Below, piece after piece: positions 10,651 through 19,469 of a DNA stretch of 64,000 bases (positions are counted from its first letter, which is position 1; the number at the start of each line of letters is the position of its first letter). Both the position numbers and the translations under genes were made by a program. The stretch is from positions 1 to 64,000 of the forward strand of contig JAFAWQ010000029.1 of NCBI GenBank assembly GCA_019241645.1, read 5' to 3'. The notes under the pieces are model-generated. The model had not been told where the DNA came from. It was given only the letters and a program-made list of their open reading frames with translations, and did not search any database. The stretch comes from Alphaproteobacteria bacterium (GTDB lineage Bacteria; Pseudomonadota; Alphaproteobacteria; Micropepsales; Micropepsaceae).

Positions 10651-11214
10651 ATGGTCACGCTGAACCGTATCTATACGAAATCCGGCGACAAGGGACAGAC
10701 GGCGCTGGGTGATGGCACCCGCCTGCCCAAGCACGCGCTGCGCATCGCGGCCTACGGCACGGTGGATGAAGCCAACGCCGTGATCGGCGTGGCGCGGCTG
10801 CATGTGGGCGCGCATGGCGATGACATGCTGGAGCGTATCCAGAACGATCTCTTCGATCTTGGCGCGGACCTCTGCGTGCCGGAAGGCGGCCGGCGCAGCG
10901 AAGGCGCATTGCGGATCGTGGACGCACAGGTGGAACGGCTGGAGCGCGAGATCGACGTGATGAACGCCGAACTGCAGCCGCTGAAGTCCTTCGTGCTTCC
11001 CGCAGGTTCGCCTTCTGCAGCGTATCTGCATCTGGCACGCACAATCGTGCGCCGGGCGGAGCGGCTGATGGTGGAATTGTCGGAGCAGGAGCAGGTGGGA
11101 GCGGCGGCGATCAAATACATCAATCGCCTTTCCGATCATCTGTTCGTCATGGCGCGGCATGCCAACGACCGTGGTGCGAAAGACGTGTTATGGAAGCCTG
11201 GCGCGAACCGCTGA
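10651..11214 (+). CDS. Cob(I)alamin adenosyltransferase, PduO type
   Basis: A 187-residue enzyme from the ATG at 10651; upstream in-frame codons lie in the REP-like repeat. It transfers the adenosyl group of ATP to cob(I)alamin to give coenzyme B12 in the cytoplasm. Family marks: N-terminal TKSGDKGQTALGDG, the segment AAYGTVDEANAVIGVAR, the RTIVRRAERLMVEL helix and the end NRLSDHLFVMARHAN. Length fits the family (180-200). It suggests the host uses adenosylcobalamin enzymes, although no cobalamin synthesis genes are nearby. Confidence 0.95.
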   Translation: MVTLNRIYTKSGDKGQTALGDGTRLPKHALRIAAYGTVDEANAVIGVARLHVGAHGDDMLERIQNDLFDLGADLCVPEGGRRSEGALRIVDAQVERLEREIDVMNAELQPLKSFVLPAGSPSAAYLHLARTIVRRAERLMVELSEQEQVGAAAIKYINRLSDHLFVMARHANDRGAKDVLWKPGANR

Positions 11215-11266
11215 CTCTTCAGTCGCGCAATTTCCGAAAACCGCTTAACACTTTTCGGATCGCGCT

Positions 11267-11572
11267 TCAGGCTTCCAGCGCCGAGCGTCTGCCGAATAAA
11301 AATGCCAGCACAACACCCAACACCCCGAACACCGCCCATCCCGGCGTGGCCAGGAAGGATTCGATGCCGTGGGTTACGGGCCCCGGCGCGCGATGCTCCA
11401 GCCAGGCCTTGAATGCTTCGATGCTGTCGCGATGCAAGGCGGTCCAGTCATGATCCAGCGAACGGATGACAACGCCGCCGCCCCGCTCCAGCGTGCTGAT
11501 CAGATCGGCGCCCAGCAGCATGAGACCGCATATGATGAGCAAAAGGCTGACAACGCGTATCGCGACATACAT
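11267..11572 (-). CDS. Hypothetical small membrane protein
   Basis: A 101-residue protein with a membrane helix at each end (VVSLLLIICGLMLLGADLI and WAVFGVLGVVLAFLFG) and a polar loop of about 55 residues between them. The C-terminus after the second helix is RRSALEA. The layout suggests a hairpin in the inner membrane with the loop in the periplasm. I do not recognise a family. It lies between the adenosyltransferase (convergent) and the cupin gene. Confidence 0.65.
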   Translation of the reverse strand: MYVAIRVVSLLLIICGLMLLGADLISTLERGGGVVIRSLDHDWTALHRDSIEAFKAWLEHRAPGPVTHGIESFLATPGWAVFGVLGVVLAFLFGRRSALEA

Positions 11573-11638
11573 ACCCGATCGTCCGGTTGCTTCGGCGGGC
11601 GGACGCTAGACGACGGCGCACCGCAGGACAACCAGTGG

Positions 11639-12103
11639 TTAAGGGCGTTGTGGATAGAGGGTGCCATCCCGATGCGTGTAGCGGCCGACTTTTGAATCGA
11701 TTTGCATGTCGATATCCGGATAGCGGCAGACATCGTCGTCGGAGCGCGTTCCTACTTCCAGACACACCGCGACCACATTCGATCTGTTGATCAGATGATG
11801 GCCGTCGGCCAGATCTTTCGGAAAGGCAGCGCAATCTCCGGCGCGCAAGATTTCTTCGCCCTTGTCGGAGACCAGCGTGACTTCCCCTGAAAGCACGTAC
11901 ACGAACTCGTCCTCGGTCGAATGCCAATGCCGCTGGCTTGACCATGCGCCGGGTTGAAGCCGCAGAAGATTCACGCCGAATTGCGTCAGCCCGCCGCCAT
12001 CGCCCAGACTCTGGCGGGTCCGGTTCATGCACGGCTCATGGAACGGCGCCGGATAGCCGGAGCCTTTGCGTTCGGGAATTCCGGCCAGGTCGATCTTCGC
12101 CAC
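11639..12103 (-). CDS. Cupin-domain protein
   Basis: A 154-residue single-domain cupin. Motif 1 is WHSTEDEFVYVLSGE (metal ligands His, Glu and probably the earlier His in RHWH). Motif 2 is GDCAAFPKDLADGHHLINRS with the last His ligand. Such proteins bind a metal or small ligand and act as isomerases, dioxygenases or sensors; the substrate cannot be told. It follows serC on the same strand with a 12-bp gap, so co-transcription is likely, but no link to serine synthesis is evident. Confidence 0.85.
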   Translation of the reverse strand: MAKIDLAGIPERKGSGYPAPFHEPCMNRTRQSLGDGGGLTQFGVNLLRLQPGAWSSQRHWHSTEDEFVYVLSGEVTLVSDKGEEILRAGDCAAFPKDLADGHHLINRSNVVAVCLEVGTRSDDDVCRYPDIDMQIDSKVGRYTHRDGTLYPQRP

Positions 12104-12115
12104 TGTTATTCTCCT

Positions 12116-13297
12116 TCAATCCACGATGGCCGATTCACGCCGGCCGGAACTGGCCACGATTTCCGACCATGCCCAGTCGAGCCAGGGTGTCAGCAGTTCG
12201 ACATCCGATGTGTCCACCGTTGCGCCGCACCAGACGCGCAAACCAGGAGGCGCATTGGCGTGGCCGCCAACGTCGTAGGCCGCGTCTTCGCTTTCGAGCA
12301 GCGCCACGAATTTCTTGATCAATCCGCGTTGGCCTCGTTCGTCAAGAGCGGTGAATTGCGGGTCGGTGATTTCGAGGCACACCGATGTGTTGGAGCGCCA
12401 TTTGGGATCGCGGGCCAGGAAACGAACCCAATCGCTCCCCTCAACCCAACGAGAAAGCGCGCGAAAGTTCGCCTGCGAACGGGCCATCAATGCCGGCAAT
12501 CCCCCAATCGACTCGGCCCATCCCAAAGTGTCGAGGTAATCTTCCAGCGCCAGCATGGACGGCGTGTTCATCGTCATTCCGGCAAAGACGCCCTCGTTCA
12601 GCTTGCCATCCTTCATCAGGCGAAAGATTTTCGGCATCGGCCAGGCCGGCGTGTGGGATTCCAGCCGTTTCACGGCGCGCGGCGAAAGCACCAGCATGCC
12701 GTGCGCCGCTTCGCCGCCGAGCGCCTTCTGCCACGAGAACGTGACCGCATCGAGCTTGTCCCACGGCAGATCCATCGCGAATGCCGCGCTGGTGGCGTCG
12801 CAGATGGTGAGGCCATCGCGATGGGCGGGAATCCAATTCCCATCCGGCACGCGGACGCCGCTGGTCGTGCCGTTCCAGACAAACACGGCGTCATGATCTT
12901 TCGGCATTCGCAGTTCTGGCAATTCGCCGTAGGGCGCAGTGTGCACCTCCGCCTTCAGCTTCAGTTGCCGGATGGCGTCTGTCACCCATTCATTGCCGAA
13001 ACTTTCCCAGGCGAACACTTCAACCGGCAAAGGCCCGAGCAAAGACCACATCGCAAGCTCCATCGCGCCGGTATCCGACGCCGGAACGATACCCACGCGG
13101 TAATCCGCGGGCAGCCGCAGCAGAGCATGCGTTCGGTCGATCGCTTCCTTGAGTCTCGCGACGCCTAAAGGCGAGCGATGAGAGCGGCCGAGGAATGCGC
13201 ATTCCAGCGCCTCAGGCGTTCTCCCCGGCCGCTTGGCGCAGGGACCGGAGGAGAAGTGGGGCCGCGCGGGTCGCACCGATGATTTGCTGATGCTCAA
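12116..13297 (-). CDS. serC: Phosphoserine aminotransferase
   Basis: A 393-residue PLP enzyme of the alphaproteobacterial SerC type. It converts 3-phosphohydroxypyruvate and glutamate to phosphoserine and 2-oxoglutarate in serine synthesis. Visible marks: N-terminal FSSGPCAKRPGRTPEAL, the RSHRS segment, GIVPASDTGAMELAMW for the phosphate site, and the PLP lysine in TFSWQKALGGEAAHGM. The length matches this subclass. The ATG at 13297 opens it, and the diverging DUF3775 gene is about 150 bp away. serA is not adjacent. Confidence 0.94.
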   Translation of the reverse strand: MSISKSSVRPARPHFSSGPCAKRPGRTPEALECAFLGRSHRSPLGVARLKEAIDRTHALLRLPADYRVGIVPASDTGAMELAMWSLLGPLPVEVFAWESFGNEWVTDAIRQLKLKAEVHTAPYGELPELRMPKDHDAVFVWNGTTSGVRVPDGNWIPAHRDGLTICDATSAAFAMDLPWDKLDAVTFSWQKALGGEAAHGMLVLSPRAVKRLESHTPAWPMPKIFRLMKDGKLNEGVFAGMTMNTPSMLALEDYLDTLGWAESIGGLPALMARSQANFRALSRWVEGSDWVRFLARDPKWRSNTSVCLEITDPQFTALDERGQRGLIKKFVALLESEDAAYDVGGHANAPPGLRVWCGATVDTSDVELLTPWLDWAWSEIVASSGRRESAIVD

Positions 13298-13443
13298 CGC
13301 TGATCCTCAAAATTCGCCATGCAAGCAGCCGTTTCATACCGGATGTAAGGTTCGGCCGCGAAAGGGTCAACGAACCGGCCATGCGGACTGGGAACATCGG
13401 ACATGAGAAAATCGTTTCCGATGCGCACCTTGAGGATGGCGAA

Positions 13444-13887
13444 ATGGCGACTCCAGCGGAACGGCAATCCGATCTTGATTCCCTTGAGCTTGGCATCGCA
13501 ACCGACAAGGTCTGCTTTATTATCGTAAAGGCCCGGCAATTCGACGTGAAGGAAGGCAACGCCGATCCCAATTCCGGCTCGGATGCCATCGATGACGGAT
13601 TCACGGATGTGCTGGAAGACAATCCCGACGATCCGGTCTACCGCGAGCTGGCGGGATTCATCAACAGCCTCGATATCGAGGAACAATTGAACCTCGTGGC
13701 GCTGGCCTGGGTTGGACGAGGGACTTATGACAAATCGGAATGGTCCGAAGCGAGACGGATCGCGCGCGAGGAGCACAACAGCCGCACGGCGCAATATCTG
13801 CTTGGCCTGCCGTTGCTGGGGGACTACCTGGAAGAAGGTCTTTCGCAATTCGGCCGCGGGTGCGCGGACGAAAGCGATACGCTCTAG
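13444..13887 (+). CDS. DUF3775 protein
   Basis: A 147-residue cytosolic protein from the ATG at 13444, nine bases after GAGG. It has the family pattern: LGIATDKVCFIIVKARQFDVKEG at the front, LEDNPDDPVYREL in the middle, and EQLNLVALAWVGRGTY followed by HNSRTAQYLLGLPLLGDYLEEGL at the end. The family is widespread in alphaproteobacteria and has no known function. It is divergent from serC. Nothing in the sequence suggests catalysis. Confidence 0.85.
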   Translation: MATPAERQSDLDSLELGIATDKVCFIIVKARQFDVKEGNADPNSGSDAIDDGFTDVLEDNPDDPVYRELAGFINSLDIEEQLNLVALAWVGRGTYDKSEWSEARRIAREEHNSRTAQYLLGLPLLGDYLEEGLSQFGRGCADESDTL

Positions 13888-13934
13888 CTACGTGCAAACG
13901 GCCTTGGCAGCGGCGATGAAAGCCGCCGCACGGT

Positions 13935-14267
13935 TCACGTAGTCTTCCGCTGTTCGCGCGTCACGTAGGCAACTTCCGGCCCGTAATCGATTCCTTGCTT
14001 GGTATCGAAGCCTTCAGAGAGAAATTTTGCCAGATTGGCATCGAATGCGAGGCCTCCGTGAAGCAGGTCATGGAATTTCGACCGCGTACCCGAGTGGGTT
14101 TTGGGAGCAATGCCGGATTTGTCGAAAACAACGGCGCGGGCCGCGTTCAAAGCTGCGGTGTAGGCATCGCGGGCTGCGTTCTCGTAGATCGCCGCGCCAA
14201 ATGAACGCTTCGCTCGGTCGTATGTAGCGTCCGCGATGCTCATATAGTTTATGGATTCCGGACTCAT
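13935..14267 (-). CDS. HEPN-domain protein, putative toxin of a HEPN/MNT pair
   Basis: A 110-residue all-helical protein starting at the ATG 14267, which overlaps the stop of the nucleotidyltransferase gene (ATGA). Features: RDAYTAALNAARAVVFDKSG followed by KTHSGTRSKFHDLL, the conserved loop of UPF0332-like HEPN proteins, with an R-x3-H that could form the RNase site. Partner of the MNT protein encoded just upstream. In characterised pairs the HEPN protein is an RNase toxin silenced by AMPylation or binding of MNT. The toxin role here is by analogy. Confidence 0.82.
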   Translation of the reverse strand: MSPESINYMSIADATYDRAKRSFGAAIYENAARDAYTAALNAARAVVFDKSGIAPKTHSGTRSKFHDLLHGGLAFDANLAKFLSEGFDTKQGIDYGPEVAYVTREQRKTT

Positions 14268-14602
14268 AACTCTATCATCTCGCGGCGCACATTGTGCATG
14301 AAGCCCGTGCGCTGCTGTATCTGATCTTCGGTCACCGCCTTGAAGGAAGCCACAATCGTATTTCCTTTGCCGGCCGTATCCCATGTGATGTCATGCGATA
14401 GCCCCGACAGTCGCTTCAGTTCTTTCCAGTAATCTATCGGGCCTTCCAGAACGACGAGAACGTCGTAATCGCTGTCCGCCTGATGGTCGCCGCGCGCACG
14501 CGAGCCGTAGAGCAACACCCGCTTTAAGCGCGAGCCGTAGAGCGTCTCAAGTTCCTGCTTGAGGCGTAGAAAAACTGGATCTGCGAGCGCTGTTTCGCTC
14601 AT
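14264..14602 (-). CDS. Minimal nucleotidyltransferase (MNT), putative antitoxin of the HEPN pair
   Basis: A 112-residue nucleotidyltransferase from ATG 14602 (in-frame ATGs at 14617 and 14641 are alternatives without a better ribosome site). The catalytic motif is LLYGSRARGDHQADSDYDVLVVL: GSRARG plus the D-x-D pair. It overlaps the HEPN gene by four bases, the typical order MNT then HEPN. MNT antitoxins AMPylate a tyrosine of the HEPN toxin. The pair sits in ordinary host sequence between DUF3775 and a PhzF-like gene. Confidence 0.86.
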   Translation of the reverse strand: MSETALADPVFLRLKQELETLYGSRLKRVLLYGSRARGDHQADSDYDVLVVLEGPIDYWKELKRLSGLSHDITWDTAGKGNTIVASFKAVTEDQIQQRTGFMHNVRREMIEL

Positions 14603-14644
14603 GCGCCATTCTATCATCCTGCACGGCAGGATTGAAAACATACA

Positions 14645-15457
14645 TCAGACCATGATCTCAGCGCGCATGTAAAGCGCACAACGACCAGCGAGGATGGTGC
14701 GATCGCCCTCTTCCGTGCAGACAAGGTCGCCGCCGCGGGGGCTCGCCTGCCGCGCCTTCAGCGTTTTCTTGCCGAGGCGCTTCGCCCAATACGGAACCAA
14801 TATGCAATGCGCCGAGCCGGTCACCGGATCTTCCGGCACGCCCTTGTCCGGCGCGAAGAAGCGGGAGATGAAATCATAACCCTCATCGCCGGGCGCGGTG
14901 GCGATGAAGCCCCAGCTGTCCACGCTCCGGAGCACGCGCGCGATTTCTCCCGGCCCTTTGATGCCGCGCACATCCGCCGCGTTTTCCCACACGCCCATCA
15001 CATAGCGGCCGCGATGCAGGTCCTTCGGCGGCGTCGTACCGAGCGCCTCGCCAACATGCGCAGCGAAATCCGCAGGTGCTTCCATAGGCACGACATGATC
15101 GGACGGCAGCGACATGGTGTGCCGGCCATCACAGCTGCGATCCACAACCAGAGTGCCGGAGCGTGTGTCAAAACAAACCTGCTTCAATTCCGGATCCAGC
15201 TCTTCGAAGAGAAGCCAGGCGCTTGCCAGAGTGGCGTGGCCGCAGAGGTCGACTTCGCCTTCCGGCGTGAACCAGCGTAGATCGTATTGGCCCGGCGCCT
15301 TCCAAACGAGAAAGGCGGTTTCGGCGAGATTGTTCTCGTTGGCGATGCCCAGCATCAGCCGGTCGTCGAGAAAGCGCTCCAGCGGAACGATCGCTGCGGG
15401 ATTGCCTTCCAACGGCTTGCTCGCGAACGCATCCACCTGCCACATTTTCAACTGCAT
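14645..15457 (-). CDS. PhzF-family isomerase-like protein
   Basis: A 270-residue protein of the PhzF/DapF fold. Marks: MWQVDAFASKPLEGNPAAIV at the N-terminus with the conserved F-G-NPAAV-like loop, NLAETAFL with the catalytic Glu, TPEGEVDLCGHATLASAW, and DPVTGSAHCILVPYWA near the C-terminus. PhzF isomerises dihydrohydroxyanthranilate in phenazine synthesis, but no other phenazine genes are present, so the substrate is unknown and a household isomerase is more likely. Confidence 0.92.
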   Translation of the reverse strand: MQLKMWQVDAFASKPLEGNPAAIVPLERFLDDRLMLGIANENNLAETAFLVWKAPGQYDLRWFTPEGEVDLCGHATLASAWLLFEELDPELKQVCFDTRSGTLVVDRSCDGRHTMSLPSDHVVPMEAPADFAAHVGEALGTTPPKDLHRGRYVMGVWENAADVRGIKGPGEIARVLRSVDSWGFIATAPGDEGYDFISRFFAPDKGVPEDPVTGSAHCILVPYWAKRLGKKTLKARQASPRGGDLVCTEEGDRTILAGRCALYMRAEIMV

Positions 15458-15534
15458 CGGACCATTCCTCCTGCATACGCATATTGTACCGGCGAAAATC
15501 CGTTAGAAGCCGCGCTGACGCATGGCAGCTATTC

Positions 15535-16380
15535 TCAATGCTTTGCGATGAAATCGAGGATGTCCTGCCGAAGCGTCGTGCGGCCGCGAAAGCCTGGCGC
15601 CAGCGACAGGATGATCCCGAGATGTCCGACGTCAGGATAGACCTTCGTCTCCACCTCGTTGCCGAATTCTCGCAGCCGCCCCGCCATGCGGCTCGTGTTT
15701 CCCGGTGACACCGTGTCGTCAGCCGAGCCGGCAACAAGCAGCATGGGCGGGCGCGGACCATCGACGTACGTTATGGGCTGCGTCTCTTTGCGCGCCACAC
15801 CGCCGAATATCGCGATCAGTTTCTTGTCCTTGAGCGGCAGGAAATCGTACGGGCCCGCGATGCCGATTGCGCCTCTGATCCAGCCGAAATTCCCACCTAC
15901 TGCGGCGAGATACGCGGGATTGGACGCAAGCATGACCACGATGTAGGCGCCGGATGAGTGGCCTGCGAGAAACAAGCGTTTCGGGTCGCCGCCATATCGC
16001 GCGGCATGCTCATGCATGAAGCGGAGCGCCAATGCGCCGTCGGAAATGAATTCCGGATATTTCACTTCTGGATAAAGCCGGTAATCGGCAACAGCAACGA
16101 TTACGCCTTTGCTCGCGAAGGCCTGCCCCAGCGCGAGGTAATAACTCTTCGAGCCTGATTGCCATGTGCCGCCATAGAAGAACAGCAGCACCGGCGCAGG
16201 TTTGCTCAACCCTTCCGGAATGTAGAGATCAAGCTTTTGCCGCGCGTTGGGGCCGTACGCGATGTCCTTCTCGGCACGATAGCCGCTGCGCGAAATTGCC
16301 AGATTGAGCAGCGATATCGGCGAGCAGGCAGACAACAGCGCACTGAGCGCCATGACGGCGGATACACGGGAGAGCCGCAT
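15535..16380 (-). CDS. Lipoprotein-type alpha/beta-hydrolase (carboxylesterase, BD-FAE-like)
   Basis: A 281-residue esterase. The ATG at 16380 overlaps the rpoH stop (TGATG), so it is translationally coupled to the heat-shock sigma factor. N-terminus MALSALLSACS is a lipoprotein signal with lipobox Cys. Catalytic elements: oxyanion FFYGGTWQSGS, nucleophile elbow GHSSGAYIV, Asp in AGSADDTVSP and His in DVGHLGI. Similar enzymes hydrolyse short esters or feruloyl/acetyl groups. The coupling to rpoH hints at production under heat or envelope stress, though this is inference. Confidence 0.9.
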   Translation of the reverse strand: MRLSRVSAVMALSALLSACSPISLLNLAISRSGYRAEKDIAYGPNARQKLDLYIPEGLSKPAPVLLFFYGGTWQSGSKSYYLALGQAFASKGVIVAVADYRLYPEVKYPEFISDGALALRFMHEHAARYGGDPKRLFLAGHSSGAYIVVMLASNPAYLAAVGGNFGWIRGAIGIAGPYDFLPLKDKKLIAIFGGVARKETQPITYVDGPRPPMLLVAGSADDTVSPGNTSRMAGRLREFGNEVETKVYPDVGHLGIILSLAPGFRGRTTLRQDILDFIAKH

Positions 16381-17276
16381 CAGGCCGTGGCTTGCAACAC
16401 GTGGCTGCGCTTTTCCTTCAATGCGGCCTTCATCGCCTTCTGTAATTTCTCGAAGGCGCGCACTTCGATCTGCCGCACGCGCTCGCGGCTGACGCCGTAT
16501 TTCTGCGACAGCTCTTCCAGCGTCTGCGGCTCGTCCTGCAGACGGCGCGCCTGAAGGATGTCGCGCTCGCGCTCCGTCAACTCGATCATCGCCGCGGACA
16601 GCAGATCGTGCCGCTCGTCGCGCTCCTCGGATTCGGCGAGCCGCGTTTCCTGATCGAGCGTGTCGTCGGCCAGCCAATCCTGCCACTCCGATTCCGATTC
16701 CGAGCGCAGCGGCGCATTCAACGAGGAATCCGGCGCCGTCAGCCGCCGGTTCATGTTGATGACTTCCTGCTCCGGCACCGCCAGCTGGCGCGCGATTTCC
16801 TTCGTATGCTCGGGGGTGAGGTCGCCTTCCTCGATCGCGTCGATCTTGGTCTTGGCCTTGCGCAGGTTGAAGAACAGCTTCTTCTGCGCGGCCGTGGTGC
16901 CCATCTTCACGAGGCTCCAGGAGCGCAGGATGTATTCCTGGATGGCGGCGCGGATCCACCACATGGCATAGGTGGCAAGGCGGAAGCCGCGGTCCGGCTC
17001 GAAGCGCTTCACCGCCTGCATCAGGCCGACATTGCCTTCCGCCACGACCTCGGCGAGCGGCAGGCCATAGCCGCGATAGCCCATGGCGATTTTCGCCACC
17101 AGGCGCAGGTGCGAGGTGATCAGCTTGCGGGCGGCTTCGGAGTCCTCATGCTCGCGCCAGCTTTTGGCGAGCATGTACTCCTCCTCCGGCTCCAGAAGCG
17201 GAAACTTCCGGATTTCCGTCAGATATCGCGATAGTCCCCCTTCCCCCTGCAGGGCGGGAAGGCCGCGGCTGCTCAT
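16380..17276 (-). CDS. rpoH: Heat-shock sigma factor sigma-32
   Basis: A 298-residue sigma factor from ATG 17276, six bases after AGAGGG; the open frame upstream has no family similarity. Region 2 is VAEGNVGLMQAVKRFEPDRGFRLATYAMWWIRAAIQEYIL. The RpoH box QKKLFFNLRKAKT marks the sigma-32 class. Region 4 is TLEELSQKYGVSRERVRQIEVRAFEKLQKAM. It directs RNA polymerase to heat-shock promoters. A promoter of the type it recognises lies about 105 bp upstream, so the gene probably has feedback or cross-paralogue control. An esterase gene is coupled to its stop. Confidence 0.97.
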   Translation of the reverse strand: MSSRGLPALQGEGGLSRYLTEIRKFPLLEPEEEYMLAKSWREHEDSEAARKLITSHLRLVAKIAMGYRGYGLPLAEVVAEGNVGLMQAVKRFEPDRGFRLATYAMWWIRAAIQEYILRSWSLVKMGTTAAQKKLFFNLRKAKTKIDAIEEGDLTPEHTKEIARQLAVPEQEVINMNRRLTAPDSSLNAPLRSESESEWQDWLADDTLDQETRLAESEERDERHDLLSAAMIELTERERDILQARRLQDEPQTLEELSQKYGVSRERVRQIEVRAFEKLQKAMKAALKEKRSHVLQATA

Positions 17277-17381
17277 CTCGAACCCTCTGATTTCCGCCTG
17301 CCCCCAGCGGGCATGCAGTTGGTAAACGCACCGGTGGCGGGATCGGCCAACCCAAAGCCCCAACAGTCGGCGTAAGCCACC

Positions 17382-17410
17382 ATATGGGGAATCGACGGGC
17401 GGCGTTCAAC
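17382..17410 (-). promoter_or_regulatory. Sigma-32-type promoter of rpoH
   Basis: On the minus strand GTTGAAC (17410-17404), 14-bp spacer, CCCCATAT (17389-17382). This matches the heat-shock consensus CTTGAAA-N13/14-CCCCATNT at 5 of 7 and 7 of 7 defined positions. Transcription would start near 17375, about 100 bases before the rpoH ATG. Confidence 0.65.
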
Positions 17411-17701
17411 CCCGCTGCGCTAGGGCTGGTTCATGTATTCCATTTCACCTCATGATCTTGATCGTTGAAGCAAAGTCGCAACAAGCTTGCCCGATGCCGC
17501 AAAGTTCCCATTCGAACCTTCGAAAATTGGCGGGGGCTCCCCCGGCAATTGTTCGTTTTGTTCGGCGAAAATGCGCGTAGCCCTCCCCCCTTCCGTTTCG
17601 TCACATCTACCACCACACCAGATGTTGTGCTTTGCGAGCAGCGACGCATTTGAAGTACCGACTCCGAGCGTATTTGGACGCGCGATTCTTTCCGCTCCGT
17701 C

Positions 17702-17811
17702 GTCATGGCCTGGCCTGACCCGGCCATCCATCGCGCGAGCGTCCGCGAGCGATAGAGTGTTGGTTGCGCAGACGCGCCGGATGGATGGCCGCCTTGGTGG
17801 GCGGCCATGAC
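17702..17811. repeat. REP-like compound palindrome, copy C
   Basis: Nested inverted repeat. Outer arms GTCATGGCC (17702-17710) and GGCCATGAC (17803-17811); inner arms GGCCATCCAT (17722-17731) and ATGGATGGCC (17781-17790). It has the CGTCAT start shared with the other REP-like copies. Together with the rpoH promoter it is all I see in the 17277-17980 gap; the long minus-strand frames there look like chance. Confidence 0.7.
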
Positions 17812-17980
17812 GGAAAAGAACGGCGATGCAGGCGGCACATTCATGCAGGGCAGTATAAGGCCGTTTGCCCGATGGTAGATGAACCTTAATGAAATAAATT
17901 TTCGCGGATCGCCGACGGCCCGGCATTCTGCCAGCGGCGAATAACGGTAGTTGCGCGGCGCCGCCGGCGACGGAAGGAGA

Positions 17981-18232
17981 ATGAGATTGTCCGAGGATCT
18001 GGTCGTCATTCCGCTGCCGACTGACAGCGGCACAGTCACCTACGCAGTAGCAAAGCTGGTGACGGACCGTGACGGCGTGTTCGCGGAGGCGATCGCCGCG
18101 GTGCCGGACACAGTGTTCGCGCCGCCGCGCCGCATTGCCTTGTCGCCGCGCAGTCTGGCGCAGCTCAAGCCCGGCTCCTCGCACCGGCCGGGCTTGTATC
18201 TCTATGAAGGCATGATCCTGCCTCCGCCGTGA
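17981..18232 (+). CDS. Hypothetical small protein
   Basis: An 83-residue protein starting with ATG 17981 directly after GGAAGGAGA, a strong ribosome site that decides the start. The sequence reads as a compact beta-rich domain (DLVVIPLPTDSGTVTYAVAKLV) with a hydrophobic end LYLYEGMILPPP. No signal peptide, membrane helix or known motif. It stands alone between rpoH and the HAF-repeat gene. Confidence 0.6.
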   Translation: MRLSEDLVVIPLPTDSGTVTYAVAKLVTDRDGVFAEAIAAVPDTVFAPPRRIALSPRSLAQLKPGSSHRPGLYLYEGMILPPP

Positions 18233-18268
18233 TGTCGCCCTCGTGGGCGTGCCGCCAGAAATCTGGGT

Positions 18269-19258
18269 CTATCGTATTCTCAGATAGCCGTGACGGGTTT
18301 GATCCGCCGGCAAATAGTAGCTGCCCACCAAATAGTGCCGGCCAGCCAGACCGAAAGCCATGCTTTCATCGCCGAAAGGCGTCGTGAGAAGTCGAAACGA
18401 ACCATCCGGCTTGTATAGAAAACTGTTCCTCACCGTGCGATCCCAATATGTTCCGATAGCAATGCCATGGGCATTGATAGACTCCACCATCGTCGAAGGC
18501 ATGCCGGGCACATCTATCAACATCACGCTGCCATCGATCCTTCGGATGAAGCTGCGCGTGTTGCCGTCGGCACCTTGGTACCAGCCTACCACATCCCCGC
18601 GGTTGTCTATGCAGTTTGGTGCCAGGACAAACCCCGGAAGCGCCGGATCGAAAAGAGTGACGGCGCCATCTGGGGCCCGTAAGTAGCCCAAATCATCCCG
18701 CGTGTTTCCCGCCACGATGCCTGAATCGTTGATACCGCATGGCCAACCCGCGGAAAACGTCGTGTAGCGGCCGTTCCTTGCGCGGATGTAAAATCCAACT
18801 GAGCTTGTTCCGACCGCCGCGCCATCGGCGTTGATGCTTACTGCTGTTGCGAACGTCGTGCCCGGTGGATCGATTTTCGAAATCTTGCCATCGGGCGAGC
18901 GGAGAAAAGCATGCACCGGGTTGCCCGGGGGATACCCACCAACAATTTCACCGGCCTCGTTCATGTCGAACATGAACGAGTTCGAGCCCTCAGGACTGTG
19001 AAGAATTTCCACGGTCCCATCGCTTTGGCGCAGAAAACTCTCCATGAAACCGTTGCGATAAAAGAAACCCGCCACTTGGGCCTTCCTGTTGACGGCGACA
19101 GGGTGAACATCCGTCGCTCCGGGAATGTCGATGCTGACGTAATTCGCCGCGAACAAACTCGCGCTGAACAGGCCACAGCACAGAACGGTGACAACGACGT
19201 TGACTATGAGGAGCGGCAGCGATCGCTTTCGCTTCTTCAACACAATGATTGCTCGCAC
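18269..19258 (-). CDS. Secreted HAF-repeat protein
   Basis: A 329-residue protein. The N-terminus has a basic stretch (KKRKRS) and a hydrophobic signal ending near SASLFAANY. The rest is a chain of about seven repeats of the HAF type, each with a core such as INADGAAVGTS, INDSGIVAGNTRDDLGYLRAPDG or IDNRGDVVGWYQGADGNTRSFI, expected to form a beta-propeller outside the cytoplasm. Such proteins are common in environmental bacteria and have no assigned role. It is a single gene, not in an operon. Confidence 0.8.
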   Translation of the reverse strand: MRAIIVLKKRKRSLPLLIVNVVVTVLCCGLFSASLFAANYVSIDIPGATDVHPVAVNRKAQVAGFFYRNGFMESFLRQSDGTVEILHSPEGSNSFMFDMNEAGEIVGGYPPGNPVHAFLRSPDGKISKIDPPGTTFATAVSINADGAAVGTSSVGFYIRARNGRYTTFSAGWPCGINDSGIVAGNTRDDLGYLRAPDGAVTLFDPALPGFVLAPNCIDNRGDVVGWYQGADGNTRSFIRRIDGSVMLIDVPGMPSTMVESINAHGIAIGTYWDRTVRNSFLYKPDGSFRLLTTPFGDESMAFGLAGRHYLVGSYYLPADQTRHGYLRIR

Positions 19259-19469
19259 AGAGTACGTTGCGGACTATCGCCGCGAACCATTTACCTCCCG
19301 TTAAAACCTCAGGCGATTTTGTGTCGGTCGATCAAGGCTACGGCCCGAACGGCAGGCCATCGGTTGACTCGGCAGCCGCGCGGGAATCATCTGGCCGTCC
19401 TCGCTTTGCGAGGGGGACATGGTTAACGCGCTGGCCGCCTTGCGGCTGCAAATCTAACGGGAGAGAGCG

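Noticed and set aside
11954-13168. 404-codon plus-strand frame opposite the cupin and serC genes
   Set aside because: Fully antisense to serC and the cupin gene, both well supported by motifs.
17431-18184. Long minus-strand reading frames between rpoH and the 83-residue gene
   Set aside because: They run through the compound palindrome at 17702-17811 and antisense to a gene with a strong ribosome site; translations look random.
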